Positions 7,232 through 15,443 are shown, counted from the first letter of the stretch. The stretch is DNA of 34,563 nucleotides from Lachnospiraceae bacterium (GCA_017539565.1 JAFYCS010000063.1:1-34563); one strand, 5' to 3'. The notes: a model not told the origin generated them from the letters alone. A program made the numbers and translations.

Positions 7232-9037
7232 TTACACCACCTTAAAGAGTGCTTCGAATTCCTCCTTGCCGATGCGCTCCTTTTCTATAAGAAGTTTTGC
7301 ACATGCATGCAGTATGCCCATGTTCTCCTCAAGAATCCTGGTAGCCTCGGTATGGCATTCGTCTATGATACGCTTAACCTCGGCATCAATCTCGGAAGCC
7401 TTGGCCTCACTGGTGGTCTTGGCGTGAGCCAGATCCCTGCCCAGGAAAACTTCGTTATCGTCATCCTCATAGCAGATAAGGCCCAGGGAGGACATACCGA
7501 AGCGTGTCACCATGCTGCGGGCTATCTTCGTCACATTCTTTATATCCGCGGATGCTCCGGTAGAAACATCCTTAAAGATCAGTTCTTCCGCAATACGTCC
7601 GCCAAGGGATACCATCAGGCGCTGACGCAGCTGCTCCTTGGTCTGGTGCATGTCATCATTATCGGGTACGGGCATCATATAACCTGCAGCCCCCTCTCCC
7701 GTAGGAATGATTGACACGGTATATACCGAGCCTGTCAGAGGAAGCAGATGCATCAGTATAGCATGGCCGGACTCATGATAAGCGGTGATCTCCTTATCGT
7801 GATCCGTCACTATATGGCTGCGCTTTTCCGTACCTATACCTACTTTAATGAAACTCTTCTTTATATCCTCATCGTTAAGGAAGGCCCTGTTTTCCCTCGC
7901 CGCCTTTATGGCTGCTTCATTGAGAAGGTTCTCAAGATCGGCACCGGAGAAGCCCGATGTCGTCCTTGCCAGCTGCTTAAGGTCTATATCATCGCCGATA
8001 GGCTTGTTTTTCGCATGTACCTTAAGGATATCCTCGCGGCCCTGTACATCAGGAAGGCTCACGGTTATCTTTCTGTCAAAACGGCCCGGACGCAGTATTG
8101 CGGGATCCAGTATATCCACGCGGTTGGTAGCTGCCATTACTATGATACCTTCGTTTGCCTCAAAACCGTCCATCTCTACCAGGAGCTGGTTTAACGTCTG
8201 CTCGCGTTCGTCATGTCCGCCGCCCATACCTGCACCACGCCTGCGGGCTACCGCGTCTATCTCATCGATGAACACGATACAGGGTGAATTCTTCTTCGCG
8301 TCGGCAAAGAGGTCCCTCACACGGCTGGCTCCGACACCGACAAACATCTCAACAAAATCGGAACCGGATATGGAGAAGAAAGGCACTTTTGCCTCTCCTG
8401 CTATGGCCTTTGCCAGAAGGGTCTTACCTGTACCGGGACGGCCCTCAAGCAGTATGCCCTTAGGGATCCTGGCGCCCAGTGCGGTATATTTTCCGGGATC
8501 CTTAAGAAAATCCACAACTTCATCCAGGTCATCTTTCTCTTCCCTTAAACCTGCCACATCTTCAAAGGTGACTCCCGAATCGGTGACCATCTGCGCGCGG
8601 CTCTTTCCGAAGTTCATCATACGGCTGCTCGCACCGCCGCCGCTCTGGTTGTTCATCATGTTGCTGTAGAAGAACACAAAGATTATCAGCACCAGCAGAC
8701 TGGGCAGTACATACATCACAAACCAGTTATCTTCGGGCACATCCTCAACTTTAACATTTATGCCGCTGGTCCTGGCCTCTGTCTCTATCACACGTACATC
8801 CGTAGCATTAAAGCTGTGGGTCACATAATCGTTGGTAACAACAAATATCGTACCAGTGGGCACTTCCTTGTTCTGTTCGATGGTAATGCTCATCACAGTA
8901 CCGTCTTTTACCGCCTTCTGATAATCTTCATAAGTATAATTATTGCCTCTTTTTGTGGAAAAGCTGATCCAGATAGCCGCTGCCAGCAAAAGAATTATTA
9001 TCAGAAATACAAAACTATAGCTTGACTGTCTTCTCAT
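7232..9037 (-). CDS. ftsH: ATP-dependent zinc metalloprotease FtsH
   Basis: A 601-residue membrane AAA+ protease that degrades misassembled membrane proteins and regulatory substrates. Two transmembrane segments (about 8-26 and 105-124) flank an extracytoplasmic domain of about 75 residues. The AAA module has Walker A GRPGTGKT (199-206), Walker [10 protein letters not shown] (254-262) and the SRH region ending RPGRFDR. The protease site is HESGH (421-425) with the third zinc ligand in GASADIKN. The usual Walker A is GPPGTGKT; here R200 replaces the first proline. The ATG at 9037 was preferred over an in-frame ATG at 9190 because an AGGAG site precedes it, the hydrophobic N-terminus matches the family and a promoter sits at 9078-9106, inside the longer frame. 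It is divergent from divIC; no hpt gene lies between tilS and ftsH as it does in Bacillus. Confidence 0.97.
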   Translation of the reverse strand: MRRQSSYSFVFLIIILLLAAAIWISFSTKRGNNYTYEDYQKAVKDGTVMSITIEQNKEVPTGTIFVVTNDYVTHSFNATDVRVIETEARTSGINVKVEDVPEDNWFVMYVLPSLLVLIIFVFFYSNMMNNQSGGGASSRMMNFGKSRAQMVTDSGVTFEDVAGLREEKDDLDEVVDFLKDPGKYTALGARIPKGILLEGRPGTGKTLLAKAIAGEAKVPFFSISGSDFVEMFVGVGASRVRDLFADAKKNSPCIVFIDEIDAVARRRGAGMGGGHDEREQTLNQLLVEMDGFEANEGIIVMAATNRVDILDPAILRPGRFDRKITVSLPDVQGREDILKVHAKNKPIGDDIDLKQLARTTSGFSGADLENLLNEAAIKAARENRAFLNDEDIKKSFIKVGIGTEKRSHIVTDHDKEITAYHESGHAILMHLLPLTGSVYTVSIIPTGEGAAGYMMPVPDNDDMHQTKEQLRQRLMVSLGGRIAEELIFKDVSTGASADIKNVTKIARSMVTRFGMSSLGLICYEDDDNEVFLGRDLAHAKTTSEAKASEIDAEVKRIIDECHTEATRILEENMGILHACAKLLIEKERIGKEEFEALFKVV

Positions 9038-9077
9038 AAATATGAACGCTCCTGTTTCTCTATAAAAAACAGACCTT

Positions 9078-9106
9078 ATTATATACGTAAAAAGGCGATT
9101 AAGCAA
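9078..9106 (-). promoter_or_regulatory. ftsH promoter
   Basis: On the minus strand TTGCTT (9101-9106) and a perfect TATAAT (9078-9083) are separated by exactly 17 bases, about 40 bases upstream of the chosen ftsH start. This argues against the longer upstream start at 9190. Confidence 0.8.
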
Positions 9107-9200
9107 GCCATAAATGCCTCTGTCCGGCCTTATATGCCCCGCTTTTACGATACTTTCTGTATATAGCGTGCAGCCGTCAGTCCCCCACAATATGATGTGG

Positions 9201-9230
9201 TTGACAGAAGTTAAGTCTAAAGTTTATTAT
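9201..9230 (+). promoter_or_regulatory. divIC-tilS promoter
   Basis: A perfect -35 TTGACA (9201-9206) is followed after 18 bases by TATTAT (9225-9230). A TATAAT at 9228-9233 overlaps it but would need a 21-base spacer. The divIC start is 32 bases further on. Confidence 0.7.
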
Positions 9231-9262
9231 AATTGTATATTATGTAAACAGTAGGGGAATCT

Positions 9263-9589
9263 ATGGCTTTTTCTCGCAACAAAAAGAAAGTAGCTGCTTT
9301 CCGGAAGGAAAAAAAGGGTGGCCGTCTGGGCATCTTTATGGCTATGTTCATTTTTGCCGCGTTCATAGGCATGTTCTGCTATAACAGCTTTACGCTCTAC
9401 AAACAACAGAGACAGCTCGACCGAGATATGGCCATCCTTGAAGAGAAGCTTGAACAGGAGCAGGCCCGCGAGCAGAACCTTGCCGAATTCGAAACCTACA
9501 CTCATACCAAGAAGTATGCTGAACAGGTAGCCAAGGAAAAACTGGGCTACGTATATAAGGGCGAGATAATCTTCCAGAAGGATAACTGA
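9263..9589 (+). CDS. divIC: Septum formation initiator, DivIC/FtsL family
   Basis: A 108-residue bitopic membrane protein. A short basic cytoplasmic N-terminus (NKKKVAAFRKEKKGG) precedes one transmembrane helix at about residues 22-41, then an extracytoplasmic coiled coil (about 43-75, LYKQQRQLDRDMAILEEKLE) and a small C-terminal domain with the family phrase AEQVAKEKLGYVYKGEIIF. DivIC forms a complex with FtsL and DivIB at the septum. Order divIC-tilS with ftsH nearby matches the conserved Bacillota cluster. FtsL has a similar architecture, but the C-terminal GY-kGEi-f motif and the neighbours favour DivIC. The ribosome site is weak (GTAGGGGAATCT before ATG). Its stop lies one base before the tilS start. 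Confidence 0.88.
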   Translation: MAFSRNKKKVAAFRKEKKGGRLGIFMAMFIFAAFIGMFCYNSFTLYKQQRQLDRDMAILEEKLEQEQAREQNLAEFETYTHTKKYAEQVAKEKLGYVYKGEIIFQKDN

Positions 9590-9590
9590 A

Positions 9591-10592
9591 ATGGATCTTA
9601 AGGAAAGAGTCCGCCGGGCTATTACAGAGCAGGGGCTTATCGGGCCGGAAGATACCGTTTTATGCGGGGTATCCGGCGGGGCCGATTCCCTCTGCCTTTT
9701 TATTTTGCTCCATGATCTGTACGGAGATACTTCCGTAAGACTCAACGTCATGCACATCCACCACCATTTAAGGGAAAGCGCCGACGGGGACGCAGCTTTT
9801 GTGCGCAGTCTTTGCGAAGAGCTGTCTGTACCTTTTGAGCTTAAGGATGTTGATGTTACCGGACTGGTCGCCGAAAAAGGCCTCTCCACAGAAGAAGCGG
9901 CCCGCATACTGCGCTACCGCGCTTTTGAAGAAAAGCTCTGCGCCATTGAATCCGATACCGCCAGACGGCGCCTTGCAGTAGCCCACAACATGAACGATGA
10001 CGCCGAAACCGTACTGCATAACCTCTTCCGGGGCAGTGGCCTTAAGGGACTTGGAGGCATCCGCCCGCTGCAGTCCATGGGCAGCTATACCCTTATCCGC
10101 CCCCTTCTGGATATATCCCGGGCAGAGATCGAAGAATACCTTACCGGTGCCGGTCTTCACTGGCGTACCGATGAAACCAATTTAAGTGATGATTATGCAC
10201 GAAACCGCATCAGAAACAATCTGCTGCCGATGGCAGCTTCCCAGATAAACGAACGCGCCGCCGAACACATTCACTGTGCAGCAGGCCAGCTCAGGTCCGC
10301 CGAAGATTTCATATCGGCCCAGTTAGACGATGCCTTCAGCAACTGCACTTCAGACATTCCCGACGGCATAACAATAAACCGCGCCTCATTTCTGGCGCTG
10401 CATCCCTATCTTCAAAAACGGCTTGCCCTCAAATGCATGGAATACGTCAGCGGCTACGCCAAAGACATCACCGGCATCCACGTCGGGGTACTATGTGGTC
10501 TCTTTGCCCTTCCAACCGGCAAGATGCTTGACCTTCCCCACCGTCTTCATGCAGTCCGCCGCCGCGACAGCGTCGAACTCATCCGCAAGTAG
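9591..10592 (+). CDS. tilS: tRNA(Ile)-lysidine synthetase, short form
   Basis: A 333-residue PP-loop ATPase that converts C34 of the tRNA-Ile CAU anticodon to lysidine using ATP and lysine, so that it reads AUA and is charged with isoleucine. The PP-loop SGGADS is at 28-33; other family phrases are HIHHHLRESADGDAAFV, EEAARILRYRAFE and HNMNDDAETVLHNLFRGSGLKGLGG, followed by RPLLDISRAEIEEYL. Most Bacillota TilS proteins are 430-470 residues; this one ends where the C-terminal TilS_C domain would begin. The roughly 50 bases after the stop show no continuation that I can recognise, so a natural short form (Aquifex-like) is likelier than a frameshift, but I am not certain. It follows divIC by one base and ends before a long hairpin. 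Confidence 0.92.
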   Translation: MDLKERVRRAITEQGLIGPEDTVLCGVSGGADSLCLFILLHDLYGDTSVRLNVMHIHHHLRESADGDAAFVRSLCEELSVPFELKDVDVTGLVAEKGLSTEEAARILRYRAFEEKLCAIESDTARRRLAVAHNMNDDAETVLHNLFRGSGLKGLGGIRPLQSMGSYTLIRPLLDISRAEIEEYLTGAGLHWRTDETNLSDDYARNRIRNNLLPMAASQINERAAEHIHCAAGQLRSAEDFISAQLDDAFSNCTSDIPDGITINRASFLALHPYLQKRLALKCMEYVSGYAKDITGIHVGVLCGLFALPTGKMLDLPHRLHAVRRRDSVELIRK

Positions 10593-10639
10593 CCTCTCGC
10601 CCCCCGCGCCATATTCTCCCCCTCCCATTCATGTTATAC

Positions 10640-10701
10640 GCCGTGGATATTGCCCCCCGTGCACTGCTTGTCGCATTGCCCGGGGGGCAACTATCCACGG
10701 C
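10640..10701. repeat. Very long near-perfect hairpin between tilS and rqcP
   Basis: The arm GCCGTGGATATTGCCCCCCG (10640-10659) pairs with 10681-10701 over 20 bp, interrupted only by one bulged C. The loop is 21 bases. No T run follows on either strand, so it is not a classical terminator. A second small hairpin, CGGAGC (10725-10730) with GCTCCG (10734-10739), stands next to it. Both convergent genes, tilS and rqcP, transcribe into this structure. It could be a bidirectional 3' stabilising element or a REP-like repeat unit. Nothing else is seen in the 154-base gap. Confidence 0.8.
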
Positions 10702-10746
10702 TATCCCCTATAGGCAGACATGTACGGAGCACCGCTCCGACGGGAT

Positions 10747-10992
10747 TCAGCCGGTCACGTATTCGTACATGTTGTCGGCATCTTCCTTGCGGATGCTCTC
10801 CTGAACGTTAAGGACCCTGACCCTGGTCTCTTTGTTGCCGAAAGCAATAGTTATGATGTCACCGGCCTTCACTTCTGCGGAGGCGCGGGCTACTTTGTCG
10901 TTGAGCAGGACACGTCCGGCGTCGCAGGCTTCGTTAGCTACGGTACGGCGCTTGATCAGGCGTGATACTTTAAGGTATTTATCAAGTCTCAT
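10747..10992 (-). CDS. rqcP: S4-domain RNA-binding protein RqcP (YabO-type, HslR-like)
   Basis: An 81-residue protein that is almost entirely an S4 domain: MRLDKYLKVSRLIKRRTVAN, then GRVLLNDKVARASAEVKAGD. In Bacillus the orthologue RqcP works with RqcH on stalled 50S subunits to add C-terminal alanine tails to nascent chains. Bacillus places it as yabO, beside yabP, yabQ and divIC; here divIC and tilS are next door but on the opposite strand, and yabP and yabQ are missing. HslR of Proteobacteria is the same family. HU is upstream on the same strand, separated by a likely terminator, so expression may come partly by read-through. Start has a GGGAGATATACA site. Confidence 0.88.
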   Translation of the reverse strand: MRLDKYLKVSRLIKRRTVANEACDAGRVLLNDKVARASAEVKAGDIITIAFGNKETRVRVLNVQESIRKEDADNMYEYVTG

Positions 10993-11013
10993 TGTATATC
11001 TCCCTAACTAAAA

Positions 11014-11038
11014 CAGGGTGCACGAAACGCGCACCCTG
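11014..11038 (-). terminator. Terminator or attenuator between HU and rqcP
   Basis: An 8-bp stem (CAGGGTGC at 11014-11021 with GCACCCTG at 11031-11038), extendable inward by two pairs, is followed on the minus strand by TTTTAG. The T run is short, so read-through into rqcP is plausible. Confidence 0.7.
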
Positions 11039-11064
11039 CATAAAAATCAACTACAGCTTATATA

Positions 11065-11337
11065 TTAGCCGATAGCATCCTTGAAAGCCTTGCCGGGCTT
11101 AAACTTGGGTGCCTTGGAAGCAGCGATCTTCATGGTAGCGCCGGTCTGGGGGTTACGTCCGGTACGAGCGCTTCTCTTGGTAACTTCGAAAGTACCAAAG
11201 CCTACTAACTGAACCTTGCCACCCTTCTTAAGCTCCTTGGTAACAGTCTCGGTAAATGCTGCTACTACTGCATCTGCATCTTTCTTGGAAATGCCTGCCT
11301 TATCTGCGATTGCTGCAACTAATTCTGTCTTGTTCAT
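11065..11337 (-). CDS. hup: DNA-binding protein HU
   Basis: A 90-residue nucleoid protein of the HU/IHF family, starting MNKTELVAAIADKAGISKKD. It forms a dimer that bends DNA without strong sequence preference. The conserved core phrase VQLVGFGTFEV is at about residues 42-52, the DNA-gripping arm is RSARTGRNPQTGATMKI with the intercalating proline in RNPQTG, and the C-terminus FKPGKAFKDAI is standard. Length is exactly typical. A strong AGGAGG site and a near-consensus promoter at 11400-11428 predict high expression. The roughly 60-base leader contains a TTTCGCGAAA palindrome. The position beside rqcP agrees with the order known in Bacillota. Confidence 0.97.
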   Translation of the reverse strand: MNKTELVAAIADKAGISKKDADAVVAAFTETVTKELKKGGKVQLVGFGTFEVTKRSARTGRNPQTGATMKIAASKAPKFKPGKAFKDAIG

Positions 11338-11376
11338 TACTAAATCCTCCTACTTAAAATGTGTTTGTTTATAGCC

Positions 11377-11386
11377 TTTCGCGAAA
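11377..11386. promoter_or_regulatory. Perfect palindrome in the HU leader
   Basis: TTTCGCGAAA is a perfect 10-base palindrome. With flanking AGC and GCT it can form an 18-base imperfect hairpin (11372-11389) just downstream of the predicted HU transcription start. It may be an operator or a leader structure; I cannot tell which. Confidence 0.35.
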
Positions 11387-11399
11387 AGCTACAAGTACC

Positions 11400-11428
11400 T
11401 TTATATTCGTTTTTGCCTTATTTGTCAA
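11400..11428 (-). promoter_or_regulatory. HU promoter
   Basis: On the minus strand a perfect TTGACA (11423-11428) and TATAAA (11400-11405) are separated by 17 bases. The HU start is about 63 bases downstream. Confidence 0.85.
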
Positions 11429-11541
11429 TACTTTGACACAACATAAAGCGCTTTTTTCCCGTAAATCCGCTATCTGTGGTGGTTATGTACTGTATTTTCG
11501 CTGATTTTTGTATAGTTTGCATATTGAAATTCCTGAAAACA

Positions 11542-12978
11542 TCAGCCAATCGGCAGCAGTTCAGAGAAGGAATAATTAACGTCCTTATTCTCCGAATCCA
11601 TGGTGATCGTATAGCTTCTGGTCTGGAATCCCTCCTTACGCAGGGTCACTATACAGCTGCCGGCAACCTTCTTAAAGTTCAAAGGTGTCAGGCCTATATA
11701 AACACCGTCTTTATAGACCTCTACGCCTTCCGGAGCATCTATGTATACCCTGTACTCACCGGCCGTCACCACGTTATTGCTTCCGCCGTCATCACCGCTT
11801 ACCCTTGCATCACCGTATCCGCTGCCGGTCTCTTCGTCTGCGAAATTTCCGGAAGCAGAGTTTCTCGAAACATTATTATCCGACGTACTGTTATCGGATC
11901 CGGGAGTGGGTGTGGGTGTAGTTGTGGGTGTTACGCTATTCTCAGTGACAGTGTTATTCTGCGATGCAGTCCCGTTCTTTTCAAGGGTAACGCCCAGTCT
12001 GGCCGCATCCTGAGCCACACGGATATATCTGGTCACAGTATTATAGCCTTCTGCCCTGGCCACCATCTGATGTATACCGTAGCTTAAGCTTACATCCTTG
12101 CCAACCTCTATCGCGGTACCGTCGATCAGTATCTCCGCGTCGTCAGGTTTGCAGCTGAAAAGCACCTTGCCGTATTTGGGTGTGCTCACCCAGGGTGATA
12201 CATCTACGCTTACTTCCTGTCCCCTGGCCACGCTTATCTGTCTGGTCCCGGTGCTGCCCTTATTGGAAACAGTTATATCATAAGTACCTACGGGAACCGC
12301 GAGCAGCATATCCCTGCTGATCTGATAGACCCTGTTTTCACCCACTTCGATAAAACCGCCCACAAAATGATCTTCGTTCTCAAGACGCAGATAGCCGTGG
12401 CTGTTCTGTACGCTTATGGAATACACGGTATGTCCCATACCGCATACCATCAGCTTATCCACGGCATTAAGGTCCATGGCTTCTCCCGGTCCGTTATCGG
12501 TAAGGATCACGACATTCTGATCCATGGTATAGTTTTCACCCATAAGGAAGAGCTGCCTGGAATCTGCCGGTACCGGGAGGTTCTCAACATCGGTAAAGGC
12601 AAATGCCTCGCCGTTTATCTGCAGACTGTTAAGACGTTTTCTGGAACGCATAAAGCTTATATCTACGACTGCGCCGCTTTTAAGCTGGTCCAGTGCGATG
12701 GGCTGTGCGTATTTATCGTTGTATAACGTTGCCCCGTCATAATTCAGGGTATAGTATTTACCGACCTCGATATTATAGAAACGTATGGTCTTTTCCTGTT
12801 TATCGCTGTCAACATAGATCGCCGTATCCAGGGAATCATAGTTCCCGGGTGTCGCGGGCATAAATCCGGTATCTTCGTATCCCTTCTGTCCCTCATCACC
12901 GCCAAATGGCATGGTGCATGCAGACAGCAGAAATATAAAACCCAGTATTAAGACTAAAAACTCAGGCTTTCTTTTCAT
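11542..12978 (-). CDS. PEGA-domain surface lipoprotein
   Basis: A 478-residue protein with a lipoprotein signal: basic MKRKPEF, a hydrophobic stretch and lipobox LLSAC (cysteine near residue 21). It therefore should be anchored to the outer face of the membrane. The middle is beta-rich. Two PEGA domains follow: one around residues 275-330 (KYGKVLFSCKPDDAEILIDG) and one at the C-terminus, about 410-470 (YRVYIDAPEGVEVYKDGVYI). Between them is a flexible Thr/Pro/Ser/Asn linker (TPTTTPTPTPGSDN). PEGA repeats are common in surface proteins and their role is unclear. The ATG at 12978 was chosen because it gives a clean signal peptide and has a GGAGAA site; a longer frame begins at 13035. It overlaps the 3' end of cca by 17 bases and is likely co-transcribed with it. 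No terminator seen downstream. Confidence 0.85.
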   Translation of the reverse strand: MKRKPEFLVLILGFIFLLSACTMPFGGDEGQKGYEDTGFMPATPGNYDSLDTAIYVDSDKQEKTIRFYNIEVGKYYTLNYDGATLYNDKYAQPIALDQLKSGAVVDISFMRSRKRLNSLQINGEAFAFTDVENLPVPADSRQLFLMGENYTMDQNVVILTDNGPGEAMDLNAVDKLMVCGMGHTVYSISVQNSHGYLRLENEDHFVGGFIEVGENRVYQISRDMLLAVPVGTYDITVSNKGSTGTRQISVARGQEVSVDVSPWVSTPKYGKVLFSCKPDDAEILIDGTAIEVGKDVSLSYGIHQMVARAEGYNTVTRYIRVAQDAARLGVTLEKNGTASQNNTVTENSVTPTTTPTPTPGSDNSTSDNNVSRNSASGNFADEETGSGYGDARVSGDDGGSNNVVTAGEYRVYIDAPEGVEVYKDGVYIGLTPLNFKKVAGSCIVTLRKEGFQTRSYTITMDSENKDVNYSFSELLPIG

Positions 12979-14359
12979 ACACATAATTCTCCAGAAGATA
13001 CTGCCTGTTGTTGTGGTCCGGCTCATCCAGTACATCGTCCAGCATGATATTCAGTATGCGTCCCATATCCGGGCCGGGACTGATACCTGCTTCTATCAGA
13101 TCCTTTCCCTTAACAGCCAGATCCTTCATGCTTATGCACTGCTTCCTTTCCAATATAAGTTTATACAGCTCACGCAGCTGCCTGATACGCTCGAGTTTCT
13201 CTTCACGCTTATAGAGGCTCTGCGCCATACAATCCGCTTCCTGTATATAAAAGATCAAGGGGAAGCAGTCTTCGCCCATCCTGTTCATGACACGGCGAAG
13301 GGATCTCTCCTCTGCAGGAAAACGGTCCTCATGATTCTCCACAAGGCGCACCACATTCTTTATCGTATCGTTATCGTACTTAAGGCGTCTCAGTATATCC
13401 TCTGCCATCTCTGCTCCCAGCTGCGGATGGCCTTTAAAGTGGGCCACACCATCTTCGTCGATCTTCTTAAGCGGCGGTTTCCCGATATCATGCAGCAGCA
13501 TGGTAAGACGCATGATCCTTAATGCCCGGGGATATCCTTCTTCACCGTATTCTTTCTTAAGGCTGTCTGTATCTATGGTTTCAAGGCTGTGCAGCATATG
13601 CTCTCCCACATTATACATATGATGGGGGTTCTCCTGCGTTGTTACCATAGTCTTATCCCATTCGGGCATGAAGTATGCCGTCAGACCGCTTTCGTAAAAA
13701 AGATTAAAGCGGCAGGGATCGTCACTCAGCAAAAGTTTTTCGACTTCCACCCGTATACGTTCCGCGCTGACATGCCTGATATTGGGTGCCAGTTCAAGTA
13801 TAGCATTCCATGTATCCTCTTCGATATCAGCCTTAAACTGGGCCGAAAAACGTATCGCCCGCATCATGCGAAGCGCATCTTCCGTAAATCGCTCATGGGG
13901 ATCCCCTACGCAGCGTATCACCCGCTTCTTCAGATCCTCAAGCCCGCCATGCATATCCACGATGCCTTTGCCCGGAGCATATGCCATGGCATTTACCGTA
14001 AAATCCCTGCGCTTTAAGTCTTCTTCAAGGCTGGCCGTGAACTCTACCTGCCTGGGGTGACGGCAGTCATCATACTCCCCGTCTATTCGGTATGTGGTGA
14101 CCTCAAAGCTTTCCTGTTTACCGTCCATGCGCATAAGCACCGTGACCGTACCGTGCTTTATACCGGTATCCACGGTACGCTTAAATACGGACTTTACCTG
14201 CGCAGGCAGGGCTGATGTTGTGATATCCCAGTCGTTGGGGGCCTTTCCAAGGACACAATCCCTTACACAGCCGCCTACTATAAATGCTTCGTAGCCTGCT
14301 TTCTCAAGTTCCTCTATGATCTTTAAGGCTCCCGCCGGTATCTTATCGTCAAAATTCAT
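12962..14359 (-). CDS. cca: CCA tRNA nucleotidyltransferase (class II poly(A) polymerase family)
   Basis: A 465-residue enzyme that builds or repairs the 3' CCA end of tRNAs. The nucleotidyltransferase motif GGCVRDCVLGKAPNDWDITT (from residue 28) has the two metal aspartates in DWD. RDFTVNAMAY and GGLEDLKKRVIRCVGDPHERFTEDALRMMRAIRF, about residues 118-175, are the next conserved blocks. A C-terminal HD domain is present (LLHDIGKPP, then GHPQLGAEMAEDIL, about residues 290-330), as in CCA enzymes of this group. Length fits. A weak AGAGG site precedes the ATG, which overlaps the end of the aminotransferase gene by 11 bases, so translation is probably coupled. Poly(A) polymerase I is related, but the length and HD domain favour CCA addition. 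Confidence 0.93.
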   Translation of the reverse strand: MNFDDKIPAGALKIIEELEKAGYEAFIVGGCVRDCVLGKAPNDWDITTSALPAQVKSVFKRTVDTGIKHGTVTVLMRMDGKQESFEVTTYRIDGEYDDCRHPRQVEFTASLEEDLKRRDFTVNAMAYAPGKGIVDMHGGLEDLKKRVIRCVGDPHERFTEDALRMMRAIRFSAQFKADIEEDTWNAILELAPNIRHVSAERIRVEVEKLLLSDDPCRFNLFYESGLTAYFMPEWDKTMVTTQENPHHMYNVGEHMLHSLETIDTDSLKKEYGEEGYPRALRIMRLTMLLHDIGKPPLKKIDEDGVAHFKGHPQLGAEMAEDILRRLKYDNDTIKNVVRLVENHEDRFPAEERSLRRVMNRMGEDCFPLIFYIQEADCMAQSLYKREEKLERIRQLRELYKLILERKQCISMKDLAVKGKDLIEAGISPGPDMGRILNIMLDDVLDEPDHNNRQYLLENYVYEKKA

Positions 14360-15443
14360 TTATGGCCTCTGTTACCGTCTGCTGCTCTTCCCTGGTTATC
14401 CCGCTGTACATCGGGATAGAAAGAACAGTGTCTGCATATTCCTCCGTGACCGGAAGGCTTCCTTCTTTCATCCCGAGGAAAGCATATGCTTTCGAAAGGT
14501 GCGGAGGAACAGGATAATGGATTATGGTATCCACTCCCCGGGATTTAAGATGCTCGGCAAGGGCATCTCTTTCCTTACAGCGTATAACGTACTGGTGATA
14601 AACATGCTCAGCTCCATCCCTGCATACGGGAGTTTTCACTTTGGGATTCCTGATCTCCTCATCATAAAATGCCGCAGCAGCCTTTCTCTCAGCGTTAAGC
14701 TCCTCAAGATGTGAGAGCCTTACCGAAAGCAGTGCCGCCTGCATCTCATCCAGCCTGGAATTTACCCCCAGTTCTTCATTATAATATCTCACCCTGCTGC
14801 CGTAATTGCGCAGCTGCTTAATACGCTCATAATACTCTTCATTATCGGTGACCACCGCACCGCCATCCCCGAAACACCCCAGGTTCTTCGAAGGATAAAA
14901 GGAGAAGCAGCCTATATCTCCTATGCTGCCGCTCTTTTGGGCACCCGCATATGCACCATGGGACTGTGCACAGTCTTCTATGATCTTAAGTCCGTGCCTA
15001 TCACATATGGCCTTTATCTCATCCATCCTGGCTGTCTGGCCGTAGAGATGTACCACCATGACCGCCTTCGTGCGTTCAGTGATATGGGGCTCTATCTGTG
15101 CCGGATCCAGCTGGTAGTATTCATCAGGCTCAACAAATACAGGCCTTCCTCCGGCTGCACTTATACCCATGGCACTGGCGATGAAAGTATTCCCCTGCAC
15201 GATCACTTCGTCACCTTCGCTTATACCTATGGCCCTGCAGGCAAGGCTTAATGCATCCAGGCCGTTCCCGCAGCCTGCGCAGTATTTTGTTCCTATATAA
15301 TCAGCATAGCTTTTTTCAAAAGCCTCCAGTTCCCGGCCAAGTATATACCAGCCGCTGCGCAGTACCCTAAGCGCTGCTGCCTCAAATTCCTCTCTGTATC
15401 TTTCAAATCCCCTGTCCAAGCGGTTTGTCATGATATTTCCCAT
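14349..15443 (-). CDS. DegT/DnrJ/EryC1/StrS family sugar aminotransferase
   Basis: A 364-residue PLP enzyme of fold type I. The Schiff-base lysine is K186 in SFYPSKNLGCFGDGGA, the ring-nitrogen aspartate is D157 in IIEDCAQSHGA, and the substrate loop NYGSRVRYYNEELGVNSRLDEMQAA is intact. Members transfer an amino group to keto-sugar nucleotides to make amino sugars for glycans or antibiotics; the NYGS and HLYGQ phrases resemble the 3-keto or 4-keto-6-deoxyhexose transaminases (FdtB, QdtB or RmlA-linked types), but I cannot fix the substrate. No other sugar-nucleotide gene is nearby: the neighbours are acyl carrier protein upstream and cca downstream. The first ATG has an AGGGAGAG site. The gene follows the acpP terminator by about 50 bases. 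Confidence 0.85.
   Translation of the reverse strand: MGNIMTNRLDRGFERYREEFEAAALRVLRSGWYILGRELEAFEKSYADYIGTKYCAGCGNGLDALSLACRAIGISEGDEVIVQGNTFIASAMGISAAGGRPVFVEPDEYYQLDPAQIEPHITERTKAVMVVHLYGQTARMDEIKAICDRHGLKIIEDCAQSHGAYAGAQKSGSIGDIGCFSFYPSKNLGCFGDGGAVVTDNEEYYERIKQLRNYGSRVRYYNEELGVNSRLDEMQAALLSVRLSHLEELNAERKAAAAFYDEEIRNPKVKTPVCRDGAEHVYHQYVIRCKERDALAEHLKSRGVDTIIHYPVPPHLSKAYAFLGMKEGSLPVTEEYADTVLSIPMYSGITREEQQTVTEAINEF

Noticed and set aside
7848-8669. Long plus-strand open frame over ftsH
   Set aside because: It is antisense to the AAA domain of ftsH, with low-complexity Ser/Arg composition and no family match.
9038-9190. Longer N-terminus for ftsH from an ATG at 9190
   Set aside because: The extra residues do not match the family and a near-consensus promoter lies inside the extension.
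10423-10713. Plus-strand frame extending beyond tilS, as a possible frameshifted TilS C-terminus
   Set aside because: Most of it overlaps tilS out of frame, and the part after the stop is Pro/Ala/Ser-rich without TilS_C features.
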